64,000 nucleotides of DNA from Isoetes taiwanensis (GCA_021234155.1 JAJEKV010000057.1:2015821-2079820); one strand, 5' to 3'. Positions 10,882 to 22,249 are shown, counted from the first letter of the stretch. Numbers and translations are program-made. Notes: generated by a model from the sequence alone, not told the origin.

Positions 10882-12675
10882 CTAGCATTGGGCCCTGCTG
10901 TAGAGGTAATGCTGTCTGTGCACCCTCAAGATTCTAGAGCTACTGTAGGTATTGCCCCCACTGCTCGGGGGTGTTGTTGCCTGTGGGCAGCACCGACCTC
11001 CTGAGCACTCTTCGCCAGAAGATCCTGGGATGACGTTCCAGGAGGAAGAACATTTCCTGTTGATGGGCCGCAATGTACCTGGCCTTTCTAGCCTTAAGGA
11101 AAGTGCGGTATTCTCTGACCGCATCCGGGTATAAAGCAAGGTCTGTGACTTGGCAAAGCGAGCGTTTGTGTTCCTTGCACTCAGCATCAAACCACCGGTT
11201 ATGTAGGAAGGTCGTGGCTCCGAGGTTCGGCCAGGGGCAGCTTCTCCCAAAACATCTTTTTGCAGTAGCCCCGAGAATGTCAATGAGCCTGCCTGCCTAT
11301 TGCTCCAGCATAGAGCATTGTGGAATGCTTTGCAGATCCTCCGTGAACATCCGGAAGCAAGTATGAGCGTGTTCATAGTCCAATCGGAGCTGGGGCATGC
11401 GAGGAGGTGGTGTACAAGTGGTTGGAGCAACCTGCCAAACTAGTGACAAGTAGAGTGGTAGGTGGTCTAAGTCCACCTCCTCATCCCTACTATCCGTTCC
11501 CATTCGAAAGTGCTTAACGACATGCATGTCTTGCTCGGCCACCAATATATAGTCCACTACGCTAGACCCGCCTCCCTGGTTCTCCTGCCTACAAGTGTGC
11601 TGGCAAGAGGACGACCACTGTGCTAGTCCATTGCAAATCACCAGGTCAAAGATACTGCAAAGCAACAACAACTGCCTCCTATAGCGCAAGACCTGAGTGT
11701 CAGCTAATGCACATGGCCAAGCTCCTTCTGAAGGTCTCAGTTGCAACAGATCATCTGCCAAAGGGTCAAATCTCATGGGTTGTTATGTGCCAGTGCGTGC
11801 ATTGAAGTCTCCAACGAGCATGACACTACCCCAGTGCTTGTGTTGTTGTATGTCATCGTATAGATCGACATAAGGCTCCAACCTATCCACATCCAAGTGG
11901 GTGTGATAGAAGTTGCTCTTGGCATGTGGGAAGTAGCAGGCTACCACAAAGAGAGGGGTACCACTGCAATTCTGCACGTGCACCCATAGGTTGTCTATCT
12001 TGTACAAGGAGTCTGATAGTAGCAGGCAACCGCTCCATGTCCCTGTTTTCCTATGCATTCATTGAAGACAGAATAACGCTGATATCCTGGCAAGTCGGGT
12101 AGCCTATGTCTAGCACACTCCCATGTTTCCATGAGGAAGATGAGGTCCATATCGGCGGCAACCAAGTTGAGACTGTCTTCCTTCTGCCATGGGAGCCCTG
12201 ACAATTCCAAGAGACCATGTGCAGGCACAATTCCTATTTGCTGGCAGGAGCTGCAGCTGTAGGTTTGGTGGTGGCGGCACAAGGGGTGGTGGTAGAGGTG
12301 GGGGCAGCATGTGGCTCGCCAGTAGTGGCAAATGGGGCCATTGGAGCAGGATATGCGACTTGGGTCCCAGCAGAAGAGCCTCAAGGGTTCGAGGTGCCTG
12401 CATCAGCGTTTGGTGACGGAAGATCTGCATCCTTCCCTTGACCAGCCCTGCCGCTCCTCCTTGTTTACGAACACTCTTGACTTTCTCCAACTCGTGTCTC
12501 GGTCCTTTGTTGTGATGGAGTCAGATCCCGATCCACATAGAGAGCGATCCCCTTCCTTGCTTACCACTCGCACAGATAATCGCTTTGTTCCTTTGCAAGC
12601 CCCTCGACTATGAAAGTGACCACCGGAGGGGGGAGGGGTTGAGGGGGCGGGGGGGGGCAATGGGCTCCATGGCAA
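10882..12675 (-). pseudogene. LINE ORF2 fragment: apurinic-type endonuclease and linker, degenerate
   Basis: Read on the minus strand, several overlapping frames give the exonuclease/endonuclease/phosphatase domain of a LINE ORF2. Seen motifs include MDLIFLMETWE (12120-12160), VACYFPHAKSNFY (11880-11940), LVGDFNARTG (about 11800-11820), VVDYILV (about 11530-11560) and DHLPL (about 11460). In active LINEs this enzyme nicks the target for target-primed reverse transcription. The 11430-10882 frame covers the basic linker toward RT. RT itself is missing, so the fragment is truncated on its 3' side at about 10880. A proline-rich region at 12400-12675 may be the ORF1 end or untranslated leader. Frameshifts split the domain, so it is inactive. 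Confidence 0.82.
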
Positions 12676-12689
12676 CCCGTCCTAACAAT

Positions 12690-13537
12690 GTGTAAGGGCG
12701 TATGGAATGTTTTACCAAACCCGCCCTAGAAAACAAAAGAAGAATATATTTGCTTCTAAAGCAAGACACCGAACATAGCCACATGACATATCTCTGCGAT
12801 TTATTGTGTGTTATCTGCTTCTAAAGGAAGGGGCCAGGCATATCCATAACACATACCTCAGCCTCCTTTGAGCACTATTTGCAGAGACCCAAAGCATGCC
12901 AGCTTCAATTCGACATGGCAGATCCGAGCAAGCAGATTTTAGCACAACACCTCTCCATCCATGTGCAAGGGAAATAAGTTGAAATTACAAGAAATTTATC
13001 GCGGCGGCCAAGGCTGCTGCGAGCATTTCTCTCTCCCCACTATATGTCTTTGTGGTAGTAATGGATGTGTGCTAGTATTGGAACACACAAGATTTGAACC
13101 TTTGCTATTGCCTTGTGCCTTGGCCACCTCGAACATATCACTAGAATATCACTAAAGGTTAGCTTTCGCGGAGAACCATATGCAGAAATAGGGGATAAAT
13201 TCATTACACATCCTCAAGGTTATAATGCCAAACTAAAAAGCTATTCCCAAAATGCCTCCATTATGATCCAAATTTTGTCACTAATTCTGGACCCAAATAA
13301 ATATAATTGGCAATGCTTGAGAGTAAAAACTATACAAACTGGTATTATATCTTATCTATTGTTTAAATTTGGTTTTCCAGGCAAGTGGATACTTTTTTTT
13401 TTTTTTTTTTCACGCTACTTTGGATAAGGTTTTGGGATTTTTCACTATGAGAAATATTTTCAATGGTCCAAATTAAACTTTTTTCTTCCATATGATTTCA
13501 AGAGGAGACTTTTCCCCTTTCTATGAAATTTTCCCGC
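12690..13537. other. Intergenic stretch with a possible minus-strand tRNA-derived SINE head
   Basis: No protein-coding signal. Near 13080-13135, minus strand, a B-box-like GGTTCAAATCT and an A-box-like TGGCCAAGGC are spaced as in a tRNA-derived SINE head. No tail could be followed, so this is tentative. A 20-base poly-T run occurs at about 13391-13410. Confidence 0.4.
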
Positions 13538-13588
13538 CGATTGGCCTCCGCGGACGATAAAAGAACCTTCCTTCCTTCCTTCCTTTCC
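13538..13588 (+). repeat. LINE/SINE 3' end with (TTCC)n tail
   Basis: CCGATTGGCCTCCGCGGACG followed by ATAAAAGAACC and a TTCC microsatellite. It is nearly identical to the tail of the SINE at 10485-10626. Only the 3' end is recognisable, consistent with extreme 5' truncation during retrotransposition. Confidence 0.65.
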
Positions 13589-14596
13589 AATTTTCGGCAT
13601 GCATTCGACGATTCCATCAACAACTCGATCCAGGGCGGAGGTGAATTTAGGCTGAGGCAAATTTAGGGCTTCATAGTGGAGCAAGGATTTATTGCAATTT
13701 TGTTTGCACATCGATCCAAATGCTGTAGCTGGGCTACATCCATACTGCTTTTCATAGGGTTAACAAGCTTCGTCTTCAGCCGATTGATTAACTAGGTTTA
13801 AGACTAAGCTATTTTTACTTTCTATTGAGCAGGTCATTACGTTCCATTTTCGAAGCTTAGCTATCAGCAAAAAAGCCATTTCTTTGATTTTGCACACTGA
13901 ATTTATTGATGTATTTCTGATGAATTTATGGAAGCACAATGAACCAAGGAAGGTTTGGTTATTACATCTGTCCCTCAGCTCCAAGTTTTATTTGATACGT
14001 CAGTTCAAGATTTTGTGTCCCATGTGCTTATAGTTATTTTTTCTTCATTCAACTTTTTTAGCAGATCCCGACATCATTCGGGGAGTTCTGCAAATCAATA
14101 TCCTTGCCTCTTGAGCCACAACCCTCAGCATTTTTTTATTGTCTTTGTAAGATTTTGAATCAGGTATAAATTATTCCAGCTGTAGGGTTTTTGTGCAGGA
14201 TTTTTAAGGCAGTATGAAGGAATTCTGTTAGAATGGCCTATCTATTCAAGACAAACCCTAAAGGGAAACCCAAACCGTTACCATGCATACAATTTCTGGC
14301 TAGCAAAAAACAAAGCAAGTGAATGCAAGTACAAGTAGACAACAATGTATGGAAGATTGTTATAGACACAAATTCAGGTTCATATTTTCTATAGTTTTTG
14401 GCTATGCAACCGCGTTTCCAGCAGTTCGACCTACACATATGCCGACTAAAAGCCCAATAGAGGGAAGGCTTCCCGCCAAACCCTAAAGAAGGCCTTCTCG
14501 TTGGCTGCACGTGAAGCACAAAAGGAAATACCATAAAATATACCAAAAAAATATGTACATGTGTGAGACCATAGTGAAAAAAAAAATGCAAAAAAA
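13589..14596. other. Unassigned stretch, no gene seen
   Basis: Short frames with no family resemblance. The purine-poor run near 14050-14130 and the rest show no paired repeats that I could find. Confidence 0.4.
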
Positions 14597-14696
14597 GAAT
14601 AGAATAGAATAGAATAGAATAGAATAGAATATATTTTTAGCGTCCACGGAGATCAATTGGCTTATGGGACCCAAACAAAAAAGAGAGCAGCAAGCG

Positions 14697-14763
14697 TATT
14701 ACTGACAGGATTAAAAAACCCCCGCCCCAAAGGGTTTTCGAGGGAAAAACCTTAGCAGTAATA
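14697..14763 (-). other. Conserved hairpin motif in LINE 3' UTR (copy 1)
   Basis: On the minus strand an 8-bp perfect stem (TATTACTG with CAGTAATA) encloses a 51-nt core containing TTTTTCCCTCGAAAACCC, a tetraloop-like CCC-TTTG-GGG, and GGGGGTTTTTTAATCC. The length, 67 nt, equals that of the copy at 24743-24809. Related to the copy at 33315-33395. Confidence 0.7.
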
Positions 14764-14799
14764 AGTATGTTGGCACGCTGTACAATTGTATAGGACAGT

Positions 14800-16026
14800 T
14801 CAATACCGTCCCGTAGGACACAAATGAGTCCGTGCATCCATAACCTCCTGGAGGTATGACCCCAACAAACCCACTGATGCCGTAGCCAATAACTGATGCA
14901 ACGGCTGGCCAGGCACTATTAATCGAACATATCGCTCTCGGATATGGGCAAATGCTGGGCAGACCTGGAGGGCATGACATTCATCCTCAATGGGCCTGGC
15001 GGTGGCAACACCGCAAAGCCTTTGCTCGCGTTTCCGAGCCCAACGCCTCGCTTTCAATGCAGAGGCGATGTGCACCGCGCGAATGGAAGCTATAAGTCCG
15101 CTGGCTTCTTCATGGGCACCGTGTACAAAAGTATGGTGTGGGCCGCTTGTGAGCCTAGGATTGACTTGTGGCGATAGTGTGCCGCTTAATGTGTGTCGAA
15201 AGCATCGCATCCCGAGCTTCGCGAAGGAAAGTAGCATCTAGGTACAAATTTTAAGTGCCTTGCAATCTTTCTTTGTCCCGACTGACGCACTGCTTTGTCG
15301 CGACACCCCGCCGTGAGAACCATTGAGCTTGCTTGTCTTTCTTTCCAGGATTTCAGCGTTGGGGACCCATCACCGCGTGGCCAAAGCAAGGTGGGGCAAG
15401 CGTGTATCAGCCATAGCGACCACCTTTTGGAATTAAACGATATGGCGTTCCAATGTAGCCCGTTGAAGGGGTAGAAAGCCTGTCTCCTGGAGTAGGATCT
15501 GGTATGGAACTGTGGACCTCACCCCCAGGGCCCGTGCCAAGAAGGCCTTCTCGCGACCGCCGAGGTCATTCAGTGTGTTGAGGGATATCAGGGGACCCCC
15601 ACACTTCGGCCCCCATACAAAAGGACCGACTCGACCAAGGCCCAAACAAGTGTGATTGGTGGCCCCGTGCATACAACTCGCCTTTGTGGCTATTGTACGC
15701 ATGGCATATAGTGCTTTCCAACCCGGCGCGGACCCGAACCTGATGGCAGCATCCCAATGGGTGGTAGTTGAGAACTCGATCCCCAAGTACTTGTAGGTCG
15801 GAGCCACCTCTACCTCTTGTCCCTGGTAAGTGAATGAGGGAAGCCTTGGCTGACGGGATGATGAAACTAGCAGCGCCCTAGTTTTGGCCAAGTTAAGTCG
15901 CATGCCAGTGAATTGGCAAAAAGTGTCAAGAGCATCCAGGTGACGTTGCATGTCCTCTGGAGTATAGGCTAGGAGGTTGACATCGTCAGCATATATGAGT
16001 TGCCGGATTGAGAAAATGGTGCACAC
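14800..16026 (-). pseudogene. LINE reverse transcriptase and C-terminal zinc region, degenerate
   Basis: The frame 16026-15433 starts inside RT with the catalytic box IYADD at about 15990, followed by LTGMRLNLAKT-type thumb wording (FTGMRLNLAKTRALLVSS) and YKYLGIEF. A second frame, 15237-14800, contains a Cys/His-type segment (ARPIEDECHALQVCPAF) like the zinc-binding module at the C terminus of plant LINE ORF2. An overlapping frame and a break around 15240-15430 show frameshifts. Catalysis in an intact element would be RNA-templated DNA synthesis at the nicked target. This copy lacks the upstream palm and fingers. Confidence 0.88.
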
Positions 16027-16030
16027 TCTT

Positions 16031-18180
16031 TATAAATACATACCATATACCAAGAACTAAACACATACCCCAAACTATATAAGAACCATTATGAAAAAGC
16101 CGTATAAATATACGTTTTACATAACAAAACATTTTTTGTGATACTCTCTCGAAGAGAAGCAATTAGCATTATGTGTACGAGTTGTTCTACATCTACATTC
16201 AAACATCTTAAGGTCCATGCTAATTGAGGAAGACATGGACTTGACCATAAGTAGTTGCAATAGCAATAACAATGTTTAGTTGCTGACATATGCCAACGAA
16301 GTAATATCTTTGAACCTTTTTTTGTTTTACGACATACTATGCTGTTAAATGAACGTATAAAGTTGGAGCTATTGCATTCGCATCAGTAGAGATGTTGAAC
16401 ATGAGCATATGCCCTACTGTATTTTGTGGCACCATAAGAAGCATGTGATAGAAGCATTTTCTCCAAAACTTAAAAGAAATGTCCAGGCACCAATATTAGG
16501 CTCACTGCCTTTTTGAAGCAGTCCTTTTGCTTCTAACAGATTTTTTGAATGCCCAAGAAAATTGACAAAACATGGTGAGTAATACTTATTCGACTGATAG
16601 AGTACTTATTTCTCCATGGATTTCAAGTATTGGAACTTTCTTCAACCAGAGAAGTCCTCAACTTGAAGGATGAAGTCCATACCAGCAGTTTGCAACACCT
16701 TCTGTCTTTGTACAAGTAATTTGTTCATATGGTAACCATGAACTTTTAGTTAGTTCAACTAAGCGCGTTAAAAAATTATACAATAAGTTGTTTCAAGTGG
16801 TTTCATTTAGGCAGCAAGATTGTTTATTACCATGTGTTTTGTATTGAATTTAAATTGGGGGCTTCTTATGTCCAACCTATAATTGAGAGAGACGTCCTTT
16901 TTTGAATTTCATAAATGGAACTAGCTTGAAGGTTTAGTTCTTCAGATTTGTTTGTTCAAATTATAAGCATGGCAAGCTTCTACTTTTAAAAGTACCCTGC
17001 TTCTTTGTCTAATATGATAAAATAGAATTTGCACTATTGCCAAAGTAATACATTGTGATTTGAATATTTGTAATGGAGTTAGCATTCTGCAAGATTTATT
17101 TTTGTCATCTCTTAGAAGTTTACACATTTATGAAAGTAGCAAGCTTCAATGCTCACAATGGTCATTTATGCCCCGATGTTCCATGATTGAATGACACAAT
17201 TGCTAGATGTAATTATAATGTTCCTCCCTATTTTTTTTAGGTTTAGTGACCTGGGTCTTCAAAACTGTAGTATTCTATAGTTCTCCTGAGCAAACTTGAA
17301 TATAGCAATAACTAAAACAATGTCATGTTACTAACATAATTCTACATTGGTTAGAGTTTATCAATGTTTGAGGATTTCAATTTTAGAATCAAGACGATTT
17401 ATCCTTTCCATTTGATGCCTCCAAAATTGTCTACAAGCATGAGCAAGGAACTCGCTATAGGGACTTGCACTCTTCACTTTTCAAGTTAATGAAGTTAATC
17501 TAACTTGAATGTCTATAGCGCAAGCACTACTAGACAAGTAACACTCTCTCTTGAAGACCCTCACAAATATAGTCTGATAGAATAACACTCTCCTAAAACC
17601 CTCGCAAAGTACGCCCGAACAATGCTAGAATAGAATAGAATAGAACTGCAAACTATGCAACCTCTTTTATTTTGCCATAGATAATGAGAAGTTATAACAA
17701 ATTCAATTATCGTATTGGAGCAATATTCTTAAGTAAATGGATAGATAATGAAAATACAAAACAAACACAATTGCATTTTAGGATCTACAAATGGTTTCGT
17801 CCTGAGGTGGTATCTAATTTCATTATACGAGCCTACCTTCGGGATGAGTTGTCTCATGTGCTTAATAGTCGTGAGACATCGTGGGTAGTTCAAATCAATG
17901 ACTCACATGTCCATTTTACTTTTACCCTGGCTAAAATATTATCTGCTAGAGAAGTGAAGATATCACAGGAGCATCCAAAGAAAGACAATATTAGGCCCTT
18001 GGTGATGTGCGCCATGTAGAGATGCATATTTAAAGTTCCGTCAAAGTACGTCAATGAACCAGGACAAAATTTTGTATTTTGCATGTTTGTAAATATTTTT
18101 TGTTGACGTACTTAACTACTTTTAATAGTGACATTTTGAGTATAAGTTTTGGTTTGTCTTTCCTAATTTTCGTCCTTTAG
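16031..18180. other. AT-rich unassigned stretch; one unrecognised 111-codon frame
   Basis: No recognisable gene or paired repeat. A frame at 17684-18019 (plus, 111 codons) begins MRSYNKFNYR and is the longest here. I cannot match it to a family and it may be chance. A short GAATA run at 17628-17645 echoes the LINE tail at 14597. Confidence 0.4.
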
Positions 18181-18189
18181 AGGTAAATT

Positions 18190-18464
<275 letters not shown>

Positions 18465-18699
18465 ATAAAACATTGTTTTTTTTTACTGAAATTCATAAAT
18501 CTAAAGTTAATGCATTGATAATACTGTGATTAGACAATTCTAATAACAAAAATAATTACAAAAACAAATAAAGTCCATTCTTGCTAATATCAACATGTGC
18601 TACTGTCGAAAATTGCACATATGGACGTTAAAGGCTGAGTAAACACACATGCCAGAAGACGGGTGAAAATAAATGTACCCAGGTTATTGAGATTCCTTC

Positions 18700-19105
18700 G
18701 CAAAAAATTCCATCCCGCGGAATCACCGAGCTCGCGACCCCATTATCCGTACAACGGACCCCGTTTTCCGTACCTGACAGGGTCGCTTTCAGGCGATATA
18801 TACCTTCCGGCGGAATCACAACTTTGCTATTCTGCCAGATGGAATCACCAATTTACGATTCTTCGAGATGGAATCACCGCTCATGTATTCCGCCGGGCTA
18901 ATCACAAATCAGATATTTATTCCGCGAGACGGAATCACAATCGATGTTATTCCGCCGCACGTAATCACAACCTTGCAATCACTTAACGCCCCGATTCCGC
19001 GGAGATGGAATCACCACCACGCATCCCCCCGCATGTAATCACAACATTGCTATTCCGCCAGATGGAATCACAACCATGCGATTCCTCCCGACGGAATCAC
19101 CTGGA
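18700..19105. repeat. Left subterminal array of ATTCCG-CGGAATCAC palindromes
   Basis: At least nine irregularly spaced copies of a short interrupted palindrome, roughly ATTCCGC-n-GGAATCAC, lie between the left TIR and the captured gene. The inverted counterpart lies at 20440-20610 (GTGATTCCG...GGTAT forms). Dense subterminal palindromes of this kind are common transposase-binding platforms; that role is inferred. Confidence 0.75.
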
Positions 19106-19389
19106 GAAGCCCAATGTTTGCCATTTTCAATTTCTGCAGATGAGTGGCAGATTCTCAAAGTATAACTTACATTTGCTTGCTACATTTGCTTGCAAATGCA
19201 AGCAGGGTGGATTGAATTGGAAGAAAATATAAACTTGTGCTACTCCATTTTTTGTGTGCCTGTCCATTGTTATTCCATGCCTTTGCCGTAATTTTTATGG
19301 ATGGGGATTTGAACCCCTTGCCAATATTGGCAATGCCATGGCGAACTAAATCTTGCATGGATTTTTCACATTTTTCTTTGGAAAAGCTG

Positions 19390-20393
19390 ATTGCCCAACA
19401 AGATCAAAATCTCTAACGTTCCTCCATGGCAAAGATCCGTGGTGAATAGTCCCATTTAGGTCATTGGAAGACATATCAACCTTTAGAAGCTTCTTTGTTT
19501 CTTCCTAGGTTTGCTTGGGAATAGGCCCCGTGAGATTATTAGCCCACATAAACAATACCGCAGATTAGGTGGGTCTCCAAAATACTTCGGGGAATCTTGC
19601 CATGCGGTTGGTTCTGAAAAACTTACTAGCTCCGGTGATGCAACGCATTAAAAAGTATTGTGCCACCGAGCTGATTATTAGAAAGATCCAAGGATTTGAG
19701 GTTTGTCAATAGCCCCCATTCTTCGGGAATAATGCCCACCAGAGAATTAATCTGCAGAAAAGAGCTAATCCAATTTCTTGAGATTCCCGGTTCGGTTGGA
19801 ATCGTGCCATTGAGGGTACAAGAAGAGAGGTCTAATCGTCGATTCGATAATCTGCCAAACTCCGGTGGAATCCCTCCTGAATACATGTTGTAGTAACCCA
19901 GATACAAATATTGGAGCTGAGAAAGGTTGCCAAGCTCCGGAGGTATCCTTCCTGATAAAGAGTTGCCTGCAAGAGCCATATATTTGAGATGCTTCATTTC
20001 TCCATATTCTGGAGGAATGGGTCCTTCGAAATAGCTCCCACCCAGATGAAGATGTTTCAGATTTTGAAGCTTCTCCAACTTCGGTGGCAGAGGACCCGAG
20101 AAATTATTGTTGTATGCATCAAGATTTTCCAGCCGCCCCTGTAATCTTGCCGCATTAATATGGACAGATCGCCCCTGTTTTCGCCCCTGTTTTGACCTAC
20201 GAGGCCCAAAAACACAGAGATTAGAACTCTTTTGGCTCTGTTTCATGCAAGGCCCGTTCCAGCGAGAAGGAAGAACGCCCCTGTTTTCGGCCATAGCCAT
20301 GCTGCCTGATCTGTAGAAGCAAAAATAAAACAAGAACAAGAAAAGAAGGAAACCCCAGCCGGAGCAAGCCGCCATAGCCGAAAAACCTTCCAC
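19390..20393 (-). pseudogene. Captured CLAVATA1/BAM-type LRR receptor fragment with signal-peptide-like N terminus
   Basis: The minus-strand frame 20393-19626 (255 codons) starts with a hydrophobic leader (residues ~8-28, rich in Phe and Leu) like a signal peptide. About 45 residues of non-LRR sequence follow. From residue ~88 there are about seven plant-type LRRs (NNFSGPLPP..., LHLGGSYFEGPIPPEYG). The block YNMYSGGIPPEFG is characteristic of the CLV1/BAM/PXY receptor-kinase class (LRR-XI). Further LRR wording continues in broken frames to about 19390 (NNLTGPIPK, SSNDLNGTI). There is no transmembrane or kinase domain. In the parent gene the ectodomain binds CLE-type peptides. Here it sits inside a TIR transposon, so it is a gene fragment, possibly a chimeric transcript. 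Whether it is expressed cannot be told. Confidence 0.85.
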
Positions 20394-20439
20394 AAGAACA
20401 GTACGTCAAAAAATTGAATTTTTAGTGAGATATTCCAGA

Positions 20440-20610
20440 TGGTGATTCTGTGGCATGGAATAAAAGTGCGGTGATTCCGTCCCACGGTATTTTGCGGAGG
20501 TGATTCCGCCGGAAGGTATAAAATGGACGGTCAGGATGCACTCTTTAGATGGATGGCTGGGATCAATCAGAAGGTACACCTGACACGGTCTGTGATTCCG
20601 CGGGATGGAA
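20440..20610. repeat. Right subterminal array of GTGATTCCG palindromes
   Basis: Four or five copies of GTGATTCCG-type units, the inverted form of the array at 18700-19105, lie between the captured gene and the right TIR. Confidence 0.7.
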
Positions 20611-20689
20611 CCTGGGTACATTTATTTTCACCCGATGACTAGGCACACACATGCCAGAACACTAGGCACACACGCTTACTGGTTTGGAA

Positions 20690-20936
20690 ATAAAAATCCT
20701 CGTGCAGACTTTTCTTTGCCTCGAGGAATTTGTTTTTTCGCCCTAAATTGTTCCTGGTACGATTCACGGAAGCCCTAAAATTTCTTAGGGTTTGGATTAG
20801 GGTTTGTCCGCCTATTCTTTATATTCGAGATTTTGTTTGTCTTGCCGGAGTGTCCATCTTCCATCTAGAAATTCTTTGGCACAGGCCAAATGGCATTAGG
20901 TTTGATTTGAGAAGCCAACTGAGCGCGCTAATCTGA
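20690..20936 (+). repeat. Direct repeat A (copy 1), resembling a plant 5' leader
   Basis: About 250 bp recurs, diverged, at 23995-24256 in the same orientation. Shared landmarks are AGGAATTTGTTTTT, TTTGGATTAGGGTTT, ATTCGAGATTTTGTT and CATCTAGAAATTCTTTGGCA. TTAGGGTTT is the reverse of the plant telo-box AAACCCTAA, common near transcription starts of growth-related plant genes. This suggests a duplicated gene leader, but no open frame follows either copy. Confidence 0.6.
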
Positions 20937-21869
20937 ATCCCAAAGTTTCCAACGAAAATTTTTTGGGGCTTTTAAACATGATCAGGTAGCATTTTTTTTT
21001 TCTCCTGTATTTTGTGCTGTGTTGCAAAAGGAGCCAATGATGTAACTTATTTGGAATTACCGGCTGAAGAATTTTCTAATGCTGTGACCTTGCTGCAGAC
21101 TGAGGCTTTAAAATGTTAGTGGTCCTTCGTTGTTAATTTTTACCTTGTTTGCTTGATTCTAGTACGTTTTGTTTTGTCTTGTTTGGCCTTACAATTCTTC
21201 TTAGATGCTCGGCCAGTGATAATACTTGTTTTGGAATTACTAGCTGAATATGAATGCGGTCTTATTGCTGCAAACTGAGGTCTAGTTGTTGGTACTGGAT
21301 TCGCATGTATGTAATATATAGCCTATGATGCACAAATATTTCTACCTGACATATGAAACTAGTGATTCGATACTGTTGCTGAGGCTTATTATTCTCGAGT
21401 TTTAGATACTGGGCTTATTTATTGCTGGTAATTGTACCACTGTATTTTTTCTGTGGTCAACCTTATGCATCTTGTTTAATGAACTGGCGTTTTGCATTTG
21501 CTGGGATCTGTGTTTTCTTGAACGGGCTTCCTAAGAACTTGTCTGGGGTGTGATCAACCTAGTAAAATAACCCGGCAGTGTTGAAGTTTCAGATTGGAAT
21601 GGCAAGATCTAAAATGTTTACTAGATGCGATTATTCTTGTAATGGTGGGCCTAAACTTGTCTCCTCTCTTGGAAATGTCAATTTTGATTAGCAACTTCTG
21701 CAAACCAAGCATCCCGTTAAACAACCAAGCCACACATATTCCCATAAGCAAGCCAAAGCAATCTCACATATTCCCATCAATTTCACATATCTTACATAAA
21801 GCAATCTGGAAATGGAAATTGGAGAATGAAAATTGTTGGAATCTTATTTTTATAGTTACGGGACTCCCT
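20937..21869. other. Unassigned stretch, no gene seen
   Basis: No recognisable coding content. The TTTGGAATTAC / TGCTGAGGCT wording repeats loosely at 21050 and 21230, suggesting old internal duplication. The short frame at 21594-21893 does not resemble any known protein. Confidence 0.4.
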
Positions 21870-22054
21870 TACAGGTTGTATATTAGAGAATGAGAAATGT
21901 TGGAATTTTATTTTCATGGTTATGTATATTAGAGAATGAGAAATGTTGGAATTTTATTTTCATGGTTATAAGACTCCCTTACAGGTTCATGATCATATTG
22001 TATATTGGAGAATGAGAAATGTTGAAATCTTATTTTCATAGTCATAAGACTCTT
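21870..22054 (+). repeat. Short tandem duplications (~50 bp unit, three copies)
   Basis: The phrase TATTAGAGAATGAGAAATGT followed by a TTTTATTTTCAT-like block occurs three times in a row, the last copy carrying ACTCCCTTACAGGTTCATGATCAT-like sequence. The TRIM insertion at 22055 sits at the end of this array; the interrupted sequence resumes at 22609 (TTGAGGTTTCATGATC). Confidence 0.75.
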
Positions 22055-22237
22055 TGTTGGAATGCTCGAGTATGTGTAATGGGCACACATGAAGAATGAC
22101 TCAATGGAAGAGTGTCGAAAGCCCATCAAAGGGCTGGTAGCTCAGTGGTAGAGTACTTGGCTTGCAAGCAAGAGGTCCTGGGTTCGATCCCCATCCCCAG
22201 CCTGTCCACCCAATCATAGAAAGCTCATTTCTCAACA
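22055..22237 (+). repeat. TRIM 5' LTR (183 bp)
   Basis: TG...CA boundaries, followed immediately by the PBS. The tRNA-like segment occupies LTR positions 77-154 and carries a 6-nt duplication in the T arm. Confidence 0.92.
22131..22208 (+). tRNA. tRNA-Ala(UGC)-like sequence in the TRIM 5' LTR (T arm disrupted)
   Basis: Same sequence as the 3' LTR copy except for a 6-nt insertion (CCATCC/CCCCAT duplication) in the 3' strand of the T stem. The internal Pol III A box (TAGCTCAGTGG) and B box (GGTTCGATCCC) are intact. Folding into a cloverleaf would be impaired, so this copy is a pseudo-tRNA that may still bind TFIIIC. Confidence 0.6.
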
Positions 22238-22249
22238 TGGTATCAGAGC
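22238..22249 (+). promoter_or_regulatory. TRIM primer-binding site (initiator tRNA-Met)
   Basis: TGGTATCAGAGC, complementary to the 3' end of plant initiator tRNA-Met, directly abutting the 5' LTR. Confidence 0.93.

Larger units (their letters stand above)
14597..16030 (-). mobile_element. 5'-truncated LINE (minus strand) with (TATTC)n tail
   Basis: The element reads right to left. RT begins at about 16026, the C-terminal region ends near 14800, the 3' UTR contains a hairpin motif at 14697-14763, and a pentamer microsatellite (GAATA on the plus strand) closes it at 14597-14630. Just before the microsatellite the minus strand reads CTCCGTGGACGCTAAAAATA, the 3'-end wording shared with other elements in the window. 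The 5' part (ORF1, endonuclease, first half of RT) is absent, typical of aborted target-primed reverse transcription. I could not identify a target-site duplication. Confidence 0.85.
18660..20634. mobile_element. TIR transposon carrying a captured receptor-like LRR gene piece (Pack-type)
   Basis: The ends are inverted copies: 18660-18685 begins CGGGTGAAAATAAATG and 20609-20634 is its exact reverse complement (26 bp). Inside the TIRs, both ends carry clusters of ATTCCG..CGGAATCAC palindromes in opposite orientation. Between them lies a minus-strand CLAVATA1-like receptor fragment and no transposase, so the element is non-autonomous and has captured a host gene. Ends starting GGG with long TIRs and gene capture resemble Pack-MULEs. 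No clean 9-bp duplication was seen; instead ACACACATGCCAGAA lies just outside both ends, offset by several bases. Confidence 0.85.

Noticed and set aside
12189-12441. Plus-strand Gly/Arg- and Val-rich frames that look like RNA-binding RGG or secreted proteins
   Set aside because: They are antisense shadows of a minus-strand LINE region; the CACCAC/GGTGGT composition explains their residues.
10882-16026. The endonuclease piece (10882-12675) and the RT piece (14800-16026) considered as one minus-strand LINE
   Set aside because: On the minus strand the RT piece and its 3' tail come before the endonuclease piece, the wrong order, so they are two separate fragments.
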